The notes: generated from the letters alone by a model not told the origin. Positions 36,300 through 45,736 are shown, numbered from the stretch's first letter. The stretch is 64,000 nucleotides of DNA from Microcoleus vaginatus HSN003 (GCF_022701255.1 NZ_CP031705.1:1116001-1180000); one strand, 5' to 3'. Program-made: numbers and translations.

Positions 36300-36363
36300 A
36301 GAAACCCGGTTTATTCCTAGTTCCCTCGTTAAGAAACCTCTGATTTTTCTATCAAACCGGGTT
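36300..36363 (+). repeat. AGAAACCCGGTTT repeat, inverted pair behind rpoZ
   Basis: AAACCCGGTTT (36302-36312) and AAACCGGGTT (36354-36363) are inverted copies 41 bp apart. Same family as 15058-15092; may end the rpoZ transcript. Confidence 0.65.
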
Positions 36364-36454
36364 AAGGATCGTAAATCCTAAAATTATAAACTAGGACATC
36401 TGCTTGCGACTAAGTTTATGAAATTATTCTATTTCTCAAATTTTTGTCAAAACC

Positions 36455-37102
36455 GTGAATAGATTAAAGCAGGGCTTAAGTTTTCTGTTGGTTACTTTGA
36501 GTGTGGCTATTTTCACGCTTTTGAGTTGGATATTGGAATCCGGGGAACTGAGGATGTCGGCTTTGGAACCTTCGCTGCTGCGGAGTTCTGAGTCTGCCTC
36601 AGTGCAGCGGGTGGCTCAACAATCTGCGCCATCGCAAGTGAGGGTGCAAGATGCGTGGAAATTGGTGTACGAAAAATTGCCGGATTTGCCGATCGAGAAT
36701 AACTACATTTCTAAGGAAACTGGAAAAGTCGATTCTACCAATACTTTAGTCGGGCGGTTGATTCGATATCACGTATTTGTCAAAGGACGGCCGCCCAATT
36801 ACCGCTTTGATTGGAAGTTGAGTTTAGCTGACTATTTGGGGGCAACTCCCGATTATTTGGTCGAAAGCGTTTATCCGGGAAAGGACGTTTTGCGCTCAAA
36901 TCCAATGGAACAGGATCGCGCTGCTATTCAGAGGTTAAATAGAGCACAGCGGGATGCTTTAGTTCAAGCTTTGGTTGATGTTTTTACCGAAAATTCCGGG
37001 CGTGGGCCCACACCGGCGACTCGGGAAAAACCACAAGGGCGATCGAATTCGCCGGAGATACCGCAGCCGCAGCCGGGAGATGCCAAGTTGCTCATACCCT
37101 AA
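36455..37102 (+). CDS. Conserved cyanobacterial protein with N-terminal membrane anchor
   Basis: A 215-residue protein. The first ~30 residues form a hydrophobic segment (LSFLLVTLSVAIFTLLSWIL), a signal anchor or uncleaved signal. The middle is a soluble domain (VQDAWKLVYEKLPDLPIENN, TLVGRLIRYHVFVKGRPPNY, FDWKLSLADYLG). The C-terminus is Pro/Gln-rich and disordered. The start is GTG at 36455, the only good candidate; the ATG 37 bases earlier is out of frame. I do not recognise a named family. It is followed by a repeat hairpin and the DUF1818 gene. Confidence 0.75.
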   Translation: MNRLKQGLSFLLVTLSVAIFTLLSWILESGELRMSALEPSLLRSSESASVQRVAQQSAPSQVRVQDAWKLVYEKLPDLPIENNYISKETGKVDSTNTLVGRLIRYHVFVKGRPPNYRFDWKLSLADYLGATPDYLVESVYPGKDVLRSNPMEQDRAAIQRLNRAQRDALVQALVDVFTENSGRGPTPATREKPQGRSNSPEIPQPQPGDAKLLIP

Positions 37103-37115
37103 TACTCTGGAATGC

Positions 37116-37181
37116 AGAAACCGGGTTTTTTACGGAAATACTGCATCCCGACCTTTGAAAATGGTAAAAAACCTGGTTTCT
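37116..37181 (+). repeat. 18-bp inverted repeat of the AGAAACC-GGTTT family
   Basis: AGAAACCGGGTTTTTTAC (37116-37133) pairs with 37164-37181 with one wobble. It sits 14 bp after the preceding stop and may act as a terminator. Confidence 0.7.
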
Positions 37182-37205
37182 TTCGTATTTATGGGTAAGC
37201 CCTAC

Positions 37206-37241
37206 TAATCTAAAATCCAAAATCTAAAATCTAAAATCCCT
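37206..37241. repeat. Heptad repeat (AATCTAA/AATCCAA) upstream of the DUF1818 gene
   Basis: Four to five 7-base units ending three bases before the DUF1818 ATG, so the ribosome-binding region is itself repeat sequence with no clear Shine-Dalgarno. Confidence 0.8.
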
Positions 37242-37243
37242 CA

Positions 37244-37612
37244 ATGGTGGAACGTGTAATTAAAACGGGTGTTGGGTGGCGTTTGGGATGGAACCCGGAA
37301 GCGGAGGAGTTTAAGGGTTTGGTGGCTGGCGACGGTTGGGCGATCGAACTCACGGAGGCTGAGTTGAACGATTTTTGCCGATTGTTGGGGCAATTAGCCG
37401 GCACAATGAGTCAGATGGCCTCTGAGTTAATGGACGAGGAAAAAATCGCCATTGAAGCCGAAAGCGACTTGCTGTGGGTGCAGGTGGAAGGCTATCCCGA
37501 AGCTTACAGTGTGCAATTGATCTTGAATGCTGGCCGAAGGTGTGAGGGTTTTTGGCCGGCGGCTGCGGTTCTCACTTTGGTGCAGGCCGCAAAAGTATTA
37601 AAAGTTTTTTGA
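37244..37612 (+). CDS. DUF1818 family protein
   Basis: A 122-residue protein matching cyanobacterial DUF1818 throughout: VIKTGVGWRLGWNPEAEEFK, GLVAGDGWAIELTEAELNDF, DLLWVQVEGYPEAYSVQLIL and RRCEGFWPAAAV. Function unknown; it is soluble. Its ATG immediately follows a heptad repeat. It ends 37 bp before tRNA-Pro on the same strand, so the two could be read together. Confidence 0.83.
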   Translation: MVERVIKTGVGWRLGWNPEAEEFKGLVAGDGWAIELTEAELNDFCRLLGQLAGTMSQMASELMDEEKIAIEAESDLLWVQVEGYPEAYSVQLILNAGRRCEGFWPAAAVLTLVQAAKVLKVF

Positions 37613-37649
37613 CTTTTTCGGGAATTCTATGCTAAGCTATTAAAGCTGT

Positions 37650-37723
37650 CGGGGCGTAGCGCAGCTTGGTAGCGCACTACTTTGGGGTAGTAGGGGTCGT
37701 GGGTTCAAATCCCGCCGCTCCGA
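37650..37723 (+). tRNA. trnP: tRNA-Pro (anticodon UGG)
   Basis: A 74-base cloverleaf. The acceptor arms CGGGGCG and CGCTCCG pair over seven positions, with a discriminator A. The D-arm is GCGCAGCTTGGTAGCGC. The anticodon stem ACTAC/GTAGT closes the loop TTTGGGG with anticodon TGG, and the T-loop GTTCAAATC is standard. CCA is not encoded. A terminator follows 8 bases later. Confidence 0.95.
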
Positions 37724-37730
37724 TTGTGAT

Positions 37731-37763
37731 AAAACCTTCTCTATGAGAAGGTTTTGTTGTTTT
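37731..37763 (+). terminator. Intrinsic terminator of tRNA-Pro
   Basis: AAAACCTTCTC (37731-37741) and GAGAAGGTTTT (37745-37755) form an 11-bp stem, followed by GTTGTTTT. Confidence 0.8.
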
Positions 37764-37914
37764 AGGGCCGGCGAGGCAGCTCTTACCCTTCTCAATTAGG
37801 GGCATCGGCCCAGAAATAAGAATCAATCTTTGCTTCCGAACAGTCTTATAGCTGTATCGTTAAATTCAAAGGCTTTGCGATTGCTTTGGGACCCTGACAA
37901 TGAAATTAATCATA

Positions 37915-37947
37915 AAAAAGGCGTTTGTCAAGTACAAACGCCTTTTT
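37915..37947 (-). terminator. Intrinsic terminator of the MscS-like gene
   Basis: A perfect 14-bp stem (37915-37928 with 37934-37947, GGCGTTTGT core) with a 5-base loop and a T tract on the minus strand. It ends just before the gene's stop codon region on that strand. Confidence 0.85.
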
Positions 37948-37953
37948 AGAGAA

Positions 37954-39630
37954 TTACAAACGTGGCGTCTTATCTTGTTTAAACGACGCTAACAATTCGC
38001 GAATTTGGTCGGCCGCAATCTCGCGCCCGCCCAAACCAAAAGCTAGAGCGAGGCCAACTGCGATCGCCCCAAGCAGCAGCCCGAAAGCCAAATTGACAAT
38101 ATCGCTGCCAATGCCCATCTGTTGCAGCGCCAAGGCCGAAACAAAGGCAATAATCGCAATCCGAGCCGCTTGGCCCAAAAGCCGTGCTTGGCGAGTTCCA
38201 GAACTGGCAATCAAACTAAACGCCAGATTCGCCAAATACAAGCCGATCGCAAATACCACCAAACCTGCCAGCACCCTACCTGCCACCAGCACAATACCGC
38301 TGACAATCGCCGTCAGTGCTGCAATCCCCAGCACATCGGTAGCCGCCACCACAGCAAACAGCATGATGCCCACCTGCACCACGATGCCAACAAATTCTGA
38401 AGGCGTGCGGGCCGGAAGTTCCGGTTCTTGAAGAAACGTTGCGTCCGGATCTATCGAACTCGGCGGTAGCCGCAGCCGCTGTTTCGGCTGCTGCACTCCC
38501 AACCAAGAAAAGACATTGTTAAAGCCAATTCCCGTCAGGATATTAGTCACCAAATCGCTGATCCAGCGTCCCAACATATAAGCAACCGCCAGAATTAGGG
38601 CTGCTGTAAAAATGTTCGGAAGCGCGCCCAGAATCGTGTTGAGCATCGCGATTGCCGGCTGGGAAATCGCCTGAATGTCCAAAGCGTTCAGAGCTGCGAT
38701 CGCCGTTGGAATCAAAATCAAAACATAGACGATCGTGCCGATAATCCACGACAGCGATTGTCCGCCGGAAGTCCGCGAAATTCCAAACCGAGCGCCCAAA
38801 CTGTCCGCCCCAGCAGCAGCCAACAGATTCGTGACAATCCGCCGCACCACCATAGCCAGCAGCCAGCCCACAAACCCAATCACCACAGCTTCCAGAATTT
38901 TCGGAATTGCCGCCAGAATTTGGTTGAGTAAATTATTAACTGGCAGCAGAGCCTGCTGCATTTCCAGTGAGTCGAGAATCAGCGGCAAAAACAGCAGAAA
39001 AACGAACCAGTACAGCGCATTCGCCAGAGTATCGCTCAACAGCAAGGGGCGCTCGCCGGACCCACTACCCACCTCCTGATTCAAGCGCTCGTCCACGCTA
39101 AAAGTCCGCATCGCCCGCGATACGGCCATTTTGGCGACAGTTGCCAACACCCAAGCAATCCCCAACCAAATTAGCGCGCCGGCTAACTTCGGCAAGAAAC
39201 CGGTAATTTGATTGAGAAAAGTATTGAGGGGTTGCGAGACAGCCGTTAGATTCAGGCGGTTGAAAAAGGCAATTAGGAAAAAGATAAAAATGATCCAGAA
39301 CACCGCTGCGGAAATCCATTTTTCCACTTGCGGGGCTCCAGCTCCTTCCGGCCGGCCGGTAATCCAAGCAGCCAGGCGATTGTCGAGCGTAGTCTTCTTG
39401 AGCAATCCCCCCACTACAGATGAGACGACGGCTGATACTATCAAGCCAATGAGCAGGATACCGACGGCCCAGAGGAGATTTTCAATGTTTGAGCCCTGAA
39501 GGAAATTGTTAATTCCGCGTTCGGCATCTGTCAGCGGATTTCCGGGCTGAGCCTGGGCCAAAATGCGATCGGACAAATCCGCTATTGGGCCCGATATGGG
39601 TCTAGTTATTTCTTGCCAAGTTTCATTCAT
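37954..39630 (-). CDS. Mechanosensitive-channel-like membrane protein (conserved TM-helix repeats)
   Basis: A 558-residue integral membrane protein with about ten or more hydrophobic helices in repeated units, each with a pattern like LNTFLNQITGFLPKLAGALI, NNLLNQILAAIPKILEAVVI and LNTILGALPNIFTAALILAV. These are the conserved TM-helix repeats found beside MscS-type channels in cyanobacteria. The C-terminal part (VVAATDVLGIAALTAIVSGI) continues the membrane region, ending with a cytoplasmic GGREIAADQIRELLASFK. No full MscS beta domain is evident. A transport or pressure-response role is inferred. Confidence 0.82.
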   Translation of the reverse strand: MNETWQEITRPISGPIADLSDRILAQAQPGNPLTDAERGINNFLQGSNIENLLWAVGILLIGLIVSAVVSSVVGGLLKKTTLDNRLAAWITGRPEGAGAPQVEKWISAAVFWIIFIFFLIAFFNRLNLTAVSQPLNTFLNQITGFLPKLAGALIWLGIAWVLATVAKMAVSRAMRTFSVDERLNQEVGSGSGERPLLLSDTLANALYWFVFLLFLPLILDSLEMQQALLPVNNLLNQILAAIPKILEAVVIGFVGWLLAMVVRRIVTNLLAAAGADSLGARFGISRTSGGQSLSWIIGTIVYVLILIPTAIAALNALDIQAISQPAIAMLNTILGALPNIFTAALILAVAYMLGRWISDLVTNILTGIGFNNVFSWLGVQQPKQRLRLPPSSIDPDATFLQEPELPARTPSEFVGIVVQVGIMLFAVVAATDVLGIAALTAIVSGIVLVAGRVLAGLVVFAIGLYLANLAFSLIASSGTRQARLLGQAARIAIIAFVSALALQQMGIGSDIVNLAFGLLLGAIAVGLALAFGLGGREIAADQIRELLASFKQDKTPRL

Positions 39631-39714
39631 TTTTTTCTCAGGTTAACGTCACATTTGACAAGGAGAAGACGAAACTTTAAGAATAGTTCCAAAAAATCTA
39701 GACATCGCCTAAAT

Positions 39715-40962
39715 TTAATGTTTGTACACTTTTAACCGTACTGGGTTAACTACAAAACCCTCTATCGAATTAGGGAGCAACCCATCTCCGACTGCTTTTG
39801 GGCCAATCTTCAAAGAACCGTTTACATCGGCATTTATGAAGCATCCAGTTTAGGTTCTGAACAATCCTCTTTTTACCCTACTGCCAATGTAGTCGGAATG
39901 TTGTTGAATTGGTTCCAAATCCAAAGCTGAGCATTTGGAGGTGTAACTCTCCTCAACTAACACACACAACTTGAATTCCTGCAAGTTGTCCTTTGTGTTG
40001 TCCTATGTACTGCAACATTTGTACTGCAACATTCGCACGAACCGGCAATGGGGAATACAGGCAAAATTTTGATTATTAATCTTACCAGTATTAATCCCAT
40101 CTTTAAAATCAGGGCTCCCGCCTATAGCCAGCAAGCCAATTTGATGATTAACGAGTTCTTTAATAATTGCGGAACTCGTCGTGTGGATGTAGTAATCCAC
40201 TTTACAGTTACGCTTGTGCCACAACTTGGCGAGTTTTCTACTGTTTTTTTGCGCTACGGGCAGCAATGATTTCAATGCCGATGAAACTTGATTGCAGTAT
40301 TGGTTTGTTGACTTAACAGCCCGTCCGTCGTAGATTGTCGGTACTAACCCAGAAACATTGTAGGTTAATGTTGCCAGATTGTTTAATCCTAAATCTATGG
40401 CAGCTACTCTCTGATTAACTTGTAAAGGCTGTTCTAACTTTTTATAGAGCACCTCGACAACATAACAACCTACTTTGGGAACAATCCGGATTTCCAGAAT
40501 CGAGGTGAATTTTGAGCGCAACCAAATATTAGTGCCCAAGGGACGAGCATATCCTTTTTTTAAGGCTCTTTTGCTGACAGCTTGACAATTAAATACAACT
40601 ACATAGCGCCCGTCCTCTCTTTTTCGCTCTCTTGAACCTTTATAAGGAGGGATTTTCGGGGCGGTTTTAAATTTAGTGGTGTCTTCCTGATAGTTTCGCA
40701 CCGCCAGATAATAGCTAGTCAATGCTTTGAGCACTAAGCCGAGGCTGCTTTGCGCTAGCTTTGCGGGCTGTGCTTTGTAATCAGGACTTGTTTTGAGCGC
40801 GTGATAAACAGCCAGAGCGTTTGTTTGTTGGCTAGCGAAAAAGTTTTGACGGTAGATGTAGTTAGCGCTATTGTAAAGATTTTTGCACACCAAAGACAGT
40901 CTATCGGCTTCTCGATAAAACCTATGATTTGGTTTAATGATGTGCCTTTCGACTAACTCCAT
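39715..40962 (-). pseudogene. tnpB: Broken tnpB of a second IS605/IS1341-type element
   Basis: One frame runs from the ATG at 40962 to the TAA at 39715-39717, with two internal stops: TAG at 40003-40005 and TAA at 39850-39852. Upstream of the first stop is a TnpB N-terminus and core with RuvC-I (AAIDLGLNNLATLT) and the NNQNFACIPHCRFVRMLQY region. After it the same frame gives [26 protein letters not shown], stop, then INADVNGSLKIG, the zinc-finger and RuvC-III parts of a TnpB. A 14-bp tandem duplication (40005-40018 and 40019-40032) created the first stop. No functional nuclease is expected, although the N-terminal 319 residues remain open. Confidence 0.85.
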
Positions 40963-41109
40963 AATCGGTATATATACTTTATTTCAAGATGATACACTGT
41001 AATTATGAGTGTGTCAATCTTTTAATTTTTGGAAAAATTGACGTTACAAGTAAATAAAGAACTATAAAGTAAGCAAAGTTTTGTAATACCCTCCTTGTTG
41101 CAGGTTTCC

Positions 41110-41574
41110 ATGTCAATGCGTCAAGTTTTCGAGCAATCCATTGAAATTCGCGCTGCTGCTACTCTGGTTGAGCGGTGTATAGTCGATCGCACTTTAATGC
41201 ACAAGTGGCTCAATCCCCTGCTACGCTGCGATCCCCAGGGCGAATGGGATACTGCCGTAGGAAGTCGTAGCTTATTTATCATAAAAATTCCCGTTTTGCA
41301 ACCCTCTTTAGAGAGTGTTGTGTTGGAGCGACAACCCGGTTTAATTGTTTGGGGGTTTGACGGATTTTTCAAAGGATGCGATCGTTGGGAATGCCAGCCT
41401 CAAATCCAAGGGACTCTCTTGATTAACCGCTTTGAATTTCAAATTCCCAATCCTTTAATTAGATTTGGTTTCAATCGCTTTGCAGCCCCTTGGACGGAGA
41501 AAGATATGAAAGACCAACTGCGGCGGCTCAAGCGGGTAGCCGAGCAACTATCTCAAAAAATGGGTAAAGTATAA
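41110..41574 (+). CDS. SRPBCC-superfamily (START-like) protein
   Basis: A 154-residue protein with a Bet v1/START-like fold: FEQSIEIRAAATLVERCIVD at the start, MHKWLNPLLRCDPQGEW, and a final helix (WTEKDMKDQLRRLKRVAEQL). Such proteins bind hydrophobic ligands; cyanobacterial members of this length have no known function. I choose the ATG at 41110 over an in-frame TTG at 41095; the ATG at 41116 is also possible. It is cytoplasmic and transcribed away from the broken tnpB. Confidence 0.8.
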   Translation: MSMRQVFEQSIEIRAAATLVERCIVDRTLMHKWLNPLLRCDPQGEWDTAVGSRSLFIIKIPVLQPSLESVVLERQPGLIVWGFDGFFKGCDRWECQPQIQGTLLINRFEFQIPNPLIRFGFNRFAAPWTEKDMKDQLRRLKRVAEQLSQKMGKV

Positions 41575-41674
41575 TTGGGAATTGGTAATTGGTAGTTGCT
41601 AATAGTTAAAAACTCCGACCTAATGGGAAAAAAGCACCTTTTCCCAATTACCAATTCCTTGTAACTTCGGTTAT

Positions 41675-42361
41675 TTACTTGGCACTTCCCGATGGAGTCG
41701 GCTGACAAATCATTTCTCTCGCCGAATTCACGGCTTGGTTGGCAGTATTTTGCAAAGCCGGGGAATTCTGATACAAAGCTTGCAAATCTTGCACATCTTT
41801 AATCACTCGCTCGTAGATAACTATCGCTTGATTGCCGTCAACTTCTAAGGCAGCGGGGCTGTAATTTTGCATCACTTCAATCAGCGATATTGTACCATCT
41901 TTAGAAGCTGAGACTAAAGCATCGCGCAGTGCGGGCACGCTTTGAAGCCTAGCAGTCGGCGCATAAGCAACCTCGCCCAATTGTTTGAAAACAATTTCCC
42001 CAAAATAAGTGCTTGCTAGCCGCGCTACTAATTGCGAATCTAAAGGCACTTGTCGCGTTAATATTTCGCGCGCCGACTCGGGAGTTTGTTTCGCAAGATT
42101 CAGAACGCTTTGCAGTTGAGATGATGCTTGACCTGTTTGTGCAAAGCTTTGTAAGTCGCTCAGCGGTAATGTTACGTCAACAGCACCGTATTTTACGGTA
42201 ACATTGTCTAACGCCACAGCTTTGCCACTGCTCAGGAATACTACACTTGTTCCCAGCAAAAGCGCCAAACCTAATGATAAAGACTTTGACATTCTTTGGG
42301 TTAAATGGGCTGAAAGCTGTTGCATTCTGTTGAGAGAATCTTGGTGAAACTGAAAGTTCAT
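41675..42361 (-). CDS. Exported DUF1400-like protein
   Basis: A 228-residue protein with a hydrophobic signal region (LSLGLALLLGTSVVFLSSG, about residues 27-47, cleavage near AVA). A domain follows like the cyanobacterial DUF1400 that often precedes alpha/beta hydrolase modules: VTVKYGAVDVTLPLSDLQSF, TGQASSQLQSVLNLAKQTPE, LTRQVPLDSQLVARLAST. No hydrolase domain follows, so this is a stand-alone form. A downstream Met at residue 24 (42292) would give a more usual signal peptide. Function unknown. Confidence 0.78.
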   Translation of the reverse strand: MNFQFHQDSLNRMQQLSAHLTQRMSKSLSLGLALLLGTSVVFLSSGKAVALDNVTVKYGAVDVTLPLSDLQSFAQTGQASSQLQSVLNLAKQTPESAREILTRQVPLDSQLVARLASTYFGEIVFKQLGEVAYAPTARLQSVPALRDALVSASKDGTISLIEVMQNYSPAALEVDGNQAIVIYERVIKDVQDLQALYQNSPALQNTANQAVNSAREMICQPTPSGSAK

Positions 42362-42638
42362 GAGTGTGTGCCTCTTTAGGTCAAAATACAGGTCAAAATA
42401 CTTTTTAGATCGCTCGTCAGTGCGGGTATCAGTGCGGGTATCAGTCGAATCGGGACTTCCGTAAATGACCTATGATTCTACAGCCAAGTCAAGCAAATTC
42501 AACCTATCAAAAGATAGGTGTTATTTGACAGTTAATATGTTACAATTCGATTTTTGACGATTTTAGATACCTTTGCAAAAATGATAAAAGCGAAAGCTGG
42601 TCGTCGGGCAGCCGTTTATTGAGTGTCACTTTTATGTC

Positions 42639-43463
42639 TTATATATCTAGATTGAGCCGATCGAGCAATTGGCGAATTCTACCAGCATCAGGAGCATTCG
42701 GAGCATTTCTCAGGTATAGTTCCAGATCGTGGCGCGCTTCGACAAAGCGTCCTAGTTGATAATAGAGAATTCCGCGATCGCGCCGTTCACCCACCGCATC
42801 GGGAAACAGCAGCAAAATCCGTTCGATCGCCAAGAGTACCCTCACAGCATCTCCCTGTTGCAAGTAAATTGCCTTCAGATTTCCCAGCATTCGCCCCAAA
42901 AAAGATCGGCGACTTACCGGGGCCAGAAAAGCCGGCTGCAACTCCATAGGTTGACCGTAAATTTGAGAAAGTCTGGCTTGACAATCTTCAGGAAATAATA
43001 TCTCGCCGCCGTTAAACGCATCAACAAAAATACCAGCATCTTCAAAATCCGGTCTAATTAAAAAATGTCCCGGCATCCCAATTCCCACCATCGGAAAATC
43101 AATGCGCTTAGCCACCTCCAAATAAACCAAAGATAAAGAGATCGGAATGCCAGTACGCCGATCGATCACTTCATTCAAAAAGCTATTGCGGGGGTCGTAA
43201 TAATCAGCATCATTGCCCGAAAACTGCAACTCCCCGTATAAATAGGCGTTAATAGTTTGAATAATCCGCAGCGGATAATTCTGTGCAGGCAGGCGATCGC
43301 GCACTTCATCTGCGATCGTGTCGAGAGCATTGAGATACTCCTCAGGCTCTAAATTTGGGTACTCTTCCAAAGCCATGTAAAGAGCAGCTTTCGCCAAATC
43401 GATCGAGCCATCCGGCTGATTTATTTCTTGATAAAAGAGTTGTCGGGCGATCGGAAAATCCAT
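42639..43463 (-). CDS. SirB1-family protein with transglutaminase-like core and TPR end
   Basis: A 274-residue protein. The N-terminal half carries the SirB1 core (YLNALDTIADEVRDRLPAQN, FLNEVIDRRTGIPISLSLVY, then GIGMPGHFLIRPDFED). The C-terminal part has two TPR-like helical repeats (RVLLAIERILLLFPDAVGER, LGRFVEARHDLELYLRNAPN). The family is widespread and has been linked to protein-modification or regulatory roles without a settled reaction. I favour the ATG at 43463 (MDFPIARQLF); the ATG at 43493 adds ten residues. It is cytoplasmic. Confidence 0.85.
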   Translation of the reverse strand: MDFPIARQLFYQEINQPDGSIDLAKAALYMALEEYPNLEPEEYLNALDTIADEVRDRLPAQNYPLRIIQTINAYLYGELQFSGNDADYYDPRNSFLNEVIDRRTGIPISLSLVYLEVAKRIDFPMVGIGMPGHFLIRPDFEDAGIFVDAFNGGEILFPEDCQARLSQIYGQPMELQPAFLAPVSRRSFLGRMLGNLKAIYLQQGDAVRVLLAIERILLLFPDAVGERRDRGILYYQLGRFVEARHDLELYLRNAPNAPDAGRIRQLLDRLNLDI

Positions 43464-43493
43464 ATTTATTATTGATGTATGTTTAATTGACAT

Positions 43494-43858
43494 TTTCTAC
43501 CTATATCATGAACAGGCAAGATGCCTGTTCCACAACAAAGATTATTCGGGTAAACCGACATTTTTTGTAGTATAATTAACCTTTTTCATGGTAAGATAGT
43601 TACTTTTTCTTGGGGAACCGACCTCTTGCCTGTTGCAGTTTTTTGTAGTATAATTAATTTTTTTATGGTAATGCAGGCATTTTTTCTGGTGGAACAGGCA
43701 TCTTGCCTGTTGCCCAAAAGATATTAAAAACAGTGCATTATTTAAATTTTAATATATTCTAAGTTTTTTCCTCTAAAGCAGCCAGTATTTTTAATAAACC
43801 TTCACGATTTTTTTTGCATCGAGATTGACGGGAACCCCCTCGGATGTCAAATCAACTT
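43494..43858. other. Repeat-filled intergenic region between SirB1 and mutL genes
   Basis: Two copies of the GGCAAGATGCC palindromic repeat (43510-43536 and 43689-43711) plus a 78-bp imperfect direct duplication starting TTTTTTGTAGTATAATTAA at 43561 and 43639. Each duplicate contains a TATAAT, so promoter activity is possible. No gene is seen. Confidence 0.7.
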
Positions 43859-45736
43859 TCAAATCCCGTGACTTTTACCAATCACCCAACTGCGACGAAA
43901 AATCCGAGCTAAAGTCGATTCTTCCAAAGCAAAATAGATAGGGCGGCCGTGAGGACAAGTGCGCGGATTACGAGTTTGCTGCCATTCATCCAACAAATTT
44001 TGCATTTGGGAAAGACTCAAAGGAGTACCGTTTCGCATAGCACTACGGCAAGCAGTCGCAACTTGAGCCGCTTGTAAATCTGCGACTTTACTAAGTTCAA
44101 AAAGCGCATCTGCACAGTCATCTCGATCGGCTAACAATTCAGGAACTTCGCGGGCAGCCCATAGTTGTTCCCCAAATGTTTCTACTTCCAAACCCAACCG
44201 GGATAAATTCTCAATTTGCCGTGCAGATAATTGACTGAGAATTATCGGTTTTTCCAGATATTTTAGCTGCCATGCCGCGCACAATTGCTCGTATAAAACG
44301 CGCTCGTGAGCAATGTGCTGTTCTATCAACCACATTCCGCTCGGATGTTCCGCAACAATGTAAGTATTGTGAATTTGAGCGATCGCCCTCAATTCCATCA
44401 ATCCTATTTGATTAGCTTTTTCCTCTTCGCCGCCGTTATCATTCTGTCGAGCCGAAATCCCGACACTGTAAGCACTTTTTTGTTCCGATGCCTTCAGCAA
44501 TTTTCCTACTCGTTCGGGAATTGGGGGCGCTGGCAACACTTCATCATTCAGGTGCAAAGCGCGAGTAATTGCCACGCTAATTTGTTCTTGCCAAAAACTC
44601 GGATCATGCAGATAAATTTCCACCTTAGCCGGGTGGCGGTTCCAATCAATTTCCCAGGGGGAGATTTGCAGGTGAACAAAACACACGGGATAGCGATCGC
44701 GCGGACAAGTGCGAGCAAAGGCGCTGAGAATAGTTTGCTCTAATTCGGGCGATCGCACAACTCGCCGATTTACCCCAACTTTCACCCAATCCGGCCGCCT
44801 GCGGTGACAACGATCGGGCAAACCAATTACTAACTCCAAACGCTGGGAATTGGGCATTGGGAAATTGGAACTGGCAACTGGTAATTGGTAATTAGGCTTA
44901 ACTGTAGCGCCAACAAGTTGAGTTTCTACTAATAAATTTTTTGCTTTCTGATTTTGAGGACTCGCAGGCAAATCTAACTTTAAATACTGCAAATCGCTCG
45001 ATCGCACACCGCGCACGAATTGAGGTAAAAGTTGTTCCGCTGTGCTACCAGGAGTTACGTGCAAACAAGGCGTATTTCCTTGACGCAACTGCCAATTTAC
45101 GTGGGGGTGACAAATAGCAATTTGCTGAAGAGTTAATTGGATCGATCGCATTTGCTGTGCCGGCGACAAAAAACTGCGGCGCACCGGCCAATTGCCAAAC
45201 AAATTATCAACAGTCACCACCGTACCCGGAGCGATCGCCGCTGTTTCCACCTCCACAGCAACGCCTGCGTTATTGTAAACCACCCGCCAGCCCGATCGAG
45301 CATTTTCAACTCCCCCCTTGTTAAAGGATGATTTGGCCGAGGTTTGCGCCGACTCTCGATTTTCCGAACCATCCCCCAATCCCAAATCATTCGATCGGCT
45401 CACAACCTCCAAACAGCCCAACTGAGCCAAACTGTGCAAAGCTTCCCCACGAAATCCCAAAGTATCAATTTTGTAAAGGTCAGCTTCAGTGGTAATTTTG
45501 CTCGTACTGTGGGGCGAAGCCGCCTGCTGCAAATTTTCCAGATCCATTCCCGTACCATTATCTGCAACTTGCACCCGCCACTGTTCCGGCCAGACAGAGA
45601 CAACGATGCGAGTTGCGCCAGCATCCAGAGAATTTTCAACTAATTCTCGTACCGCTGCGGCGATCGAGTCAATCACTTCGCCGGCGGCAATTAAATTGAT
45701 AACTTCTGTGGGTAAGGTTTGAATAGTAACTGGCAT
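43859..45736 (-). CDS. mutL: DNA mismatch repair protein MutL
   Basis: A 625-residue MutL. The GHKL ATPase fills residues 1-330: IAAGEVID, ELVENSLDAGA (Mg-binding Glu/Asn), DNGTGM, TLGFRGEALHSLA. The C-terminal dimer domain begins near residue 435 and includes IEQHIAHERVLYE, a variant of the DQHA metal motif of endonuclease-type MutL, and CPHGRPIYF near the end. Two low-complexity inserts interrupt the N-terminal domain, at about 117-147 (SSFNKGGVENARSG) and about 280-297 (NYQLPVASSNFPMPNSQ). The second is encoded by a heptad-type repeat. The start is the ATG at 45736; a TTG precedes it. Confidence 0.93.
   Translation of the reverse strand: MPVTIQTLPTEVINLIAAGEVIDSIAAAVRELVENSLDAGATRIVVSVWPEQWRVQVADNGTGMDLENLQQAASPHSTSKITTEADLYKIDTLGFRGEALHSLAQLGCLEVVSRSNDLGLGDGSENRESAQTSAKSSFNKGGVENARSGWRVVYNNAGVAVEVETAAIAPGTVVTVDNLFGNWPVRRSFLSPAQQMRSIQLTLQQIAICHPHVNWQLRQGNTPCLHVTPGSTAEQLLPQFVRGVRSSDLQYLKLDLPASPQNQKAKNLLVETQLVGATVKPNYQLPVASSNFPMPNSQRLELVIGLPDRCHRRRPDWVKVGVNRRVVRSPELEQTILSAFARTCPRDRYPVCFVHLQISPWEIDWNRHPAKVEIYLHDPSFWQEQISVAITRALHLNDEVLPAPPIPERVGKLLKASEQKSAYSVGISARQNDNGGEEEKANQIGLMELRAIAQIHNTYIVAEHPSGMWLIEQHIAHERVLYEQLCAAWQLKYLEKPIILSQLSARQIENLSRLGLEVETFGEQLWAAREVPELLADRDDCADALFELSKVADLQAAQVATACRSAMRNGTPLSLSQMQNLLDEWQQTRNPRTCPHGRPIYFALEESTLARIFRRSWVIGKSHGI
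44848..44895 (-). repeat. Heptad-type repeat inside mutL
   Basis: TTGGTAATTGGTAATTAGG and related TTGGGAA/TTGGAAC units on the plus strand, in the same style as the intergenic AATTGGTA block at 41576-41606. It codes for an extra loop of about 17 residues in the ATPase half of MutL. Confidence 0.6.

Noticed and set aside
34548-41000. Genomic island bounded by the two tnpB elements
   Set aside because: The intervening genes (rpoZ, DUF1818, tRNA-Pro, channel) are core cyanobacterial genes with ordinary composition, so no island is supported.
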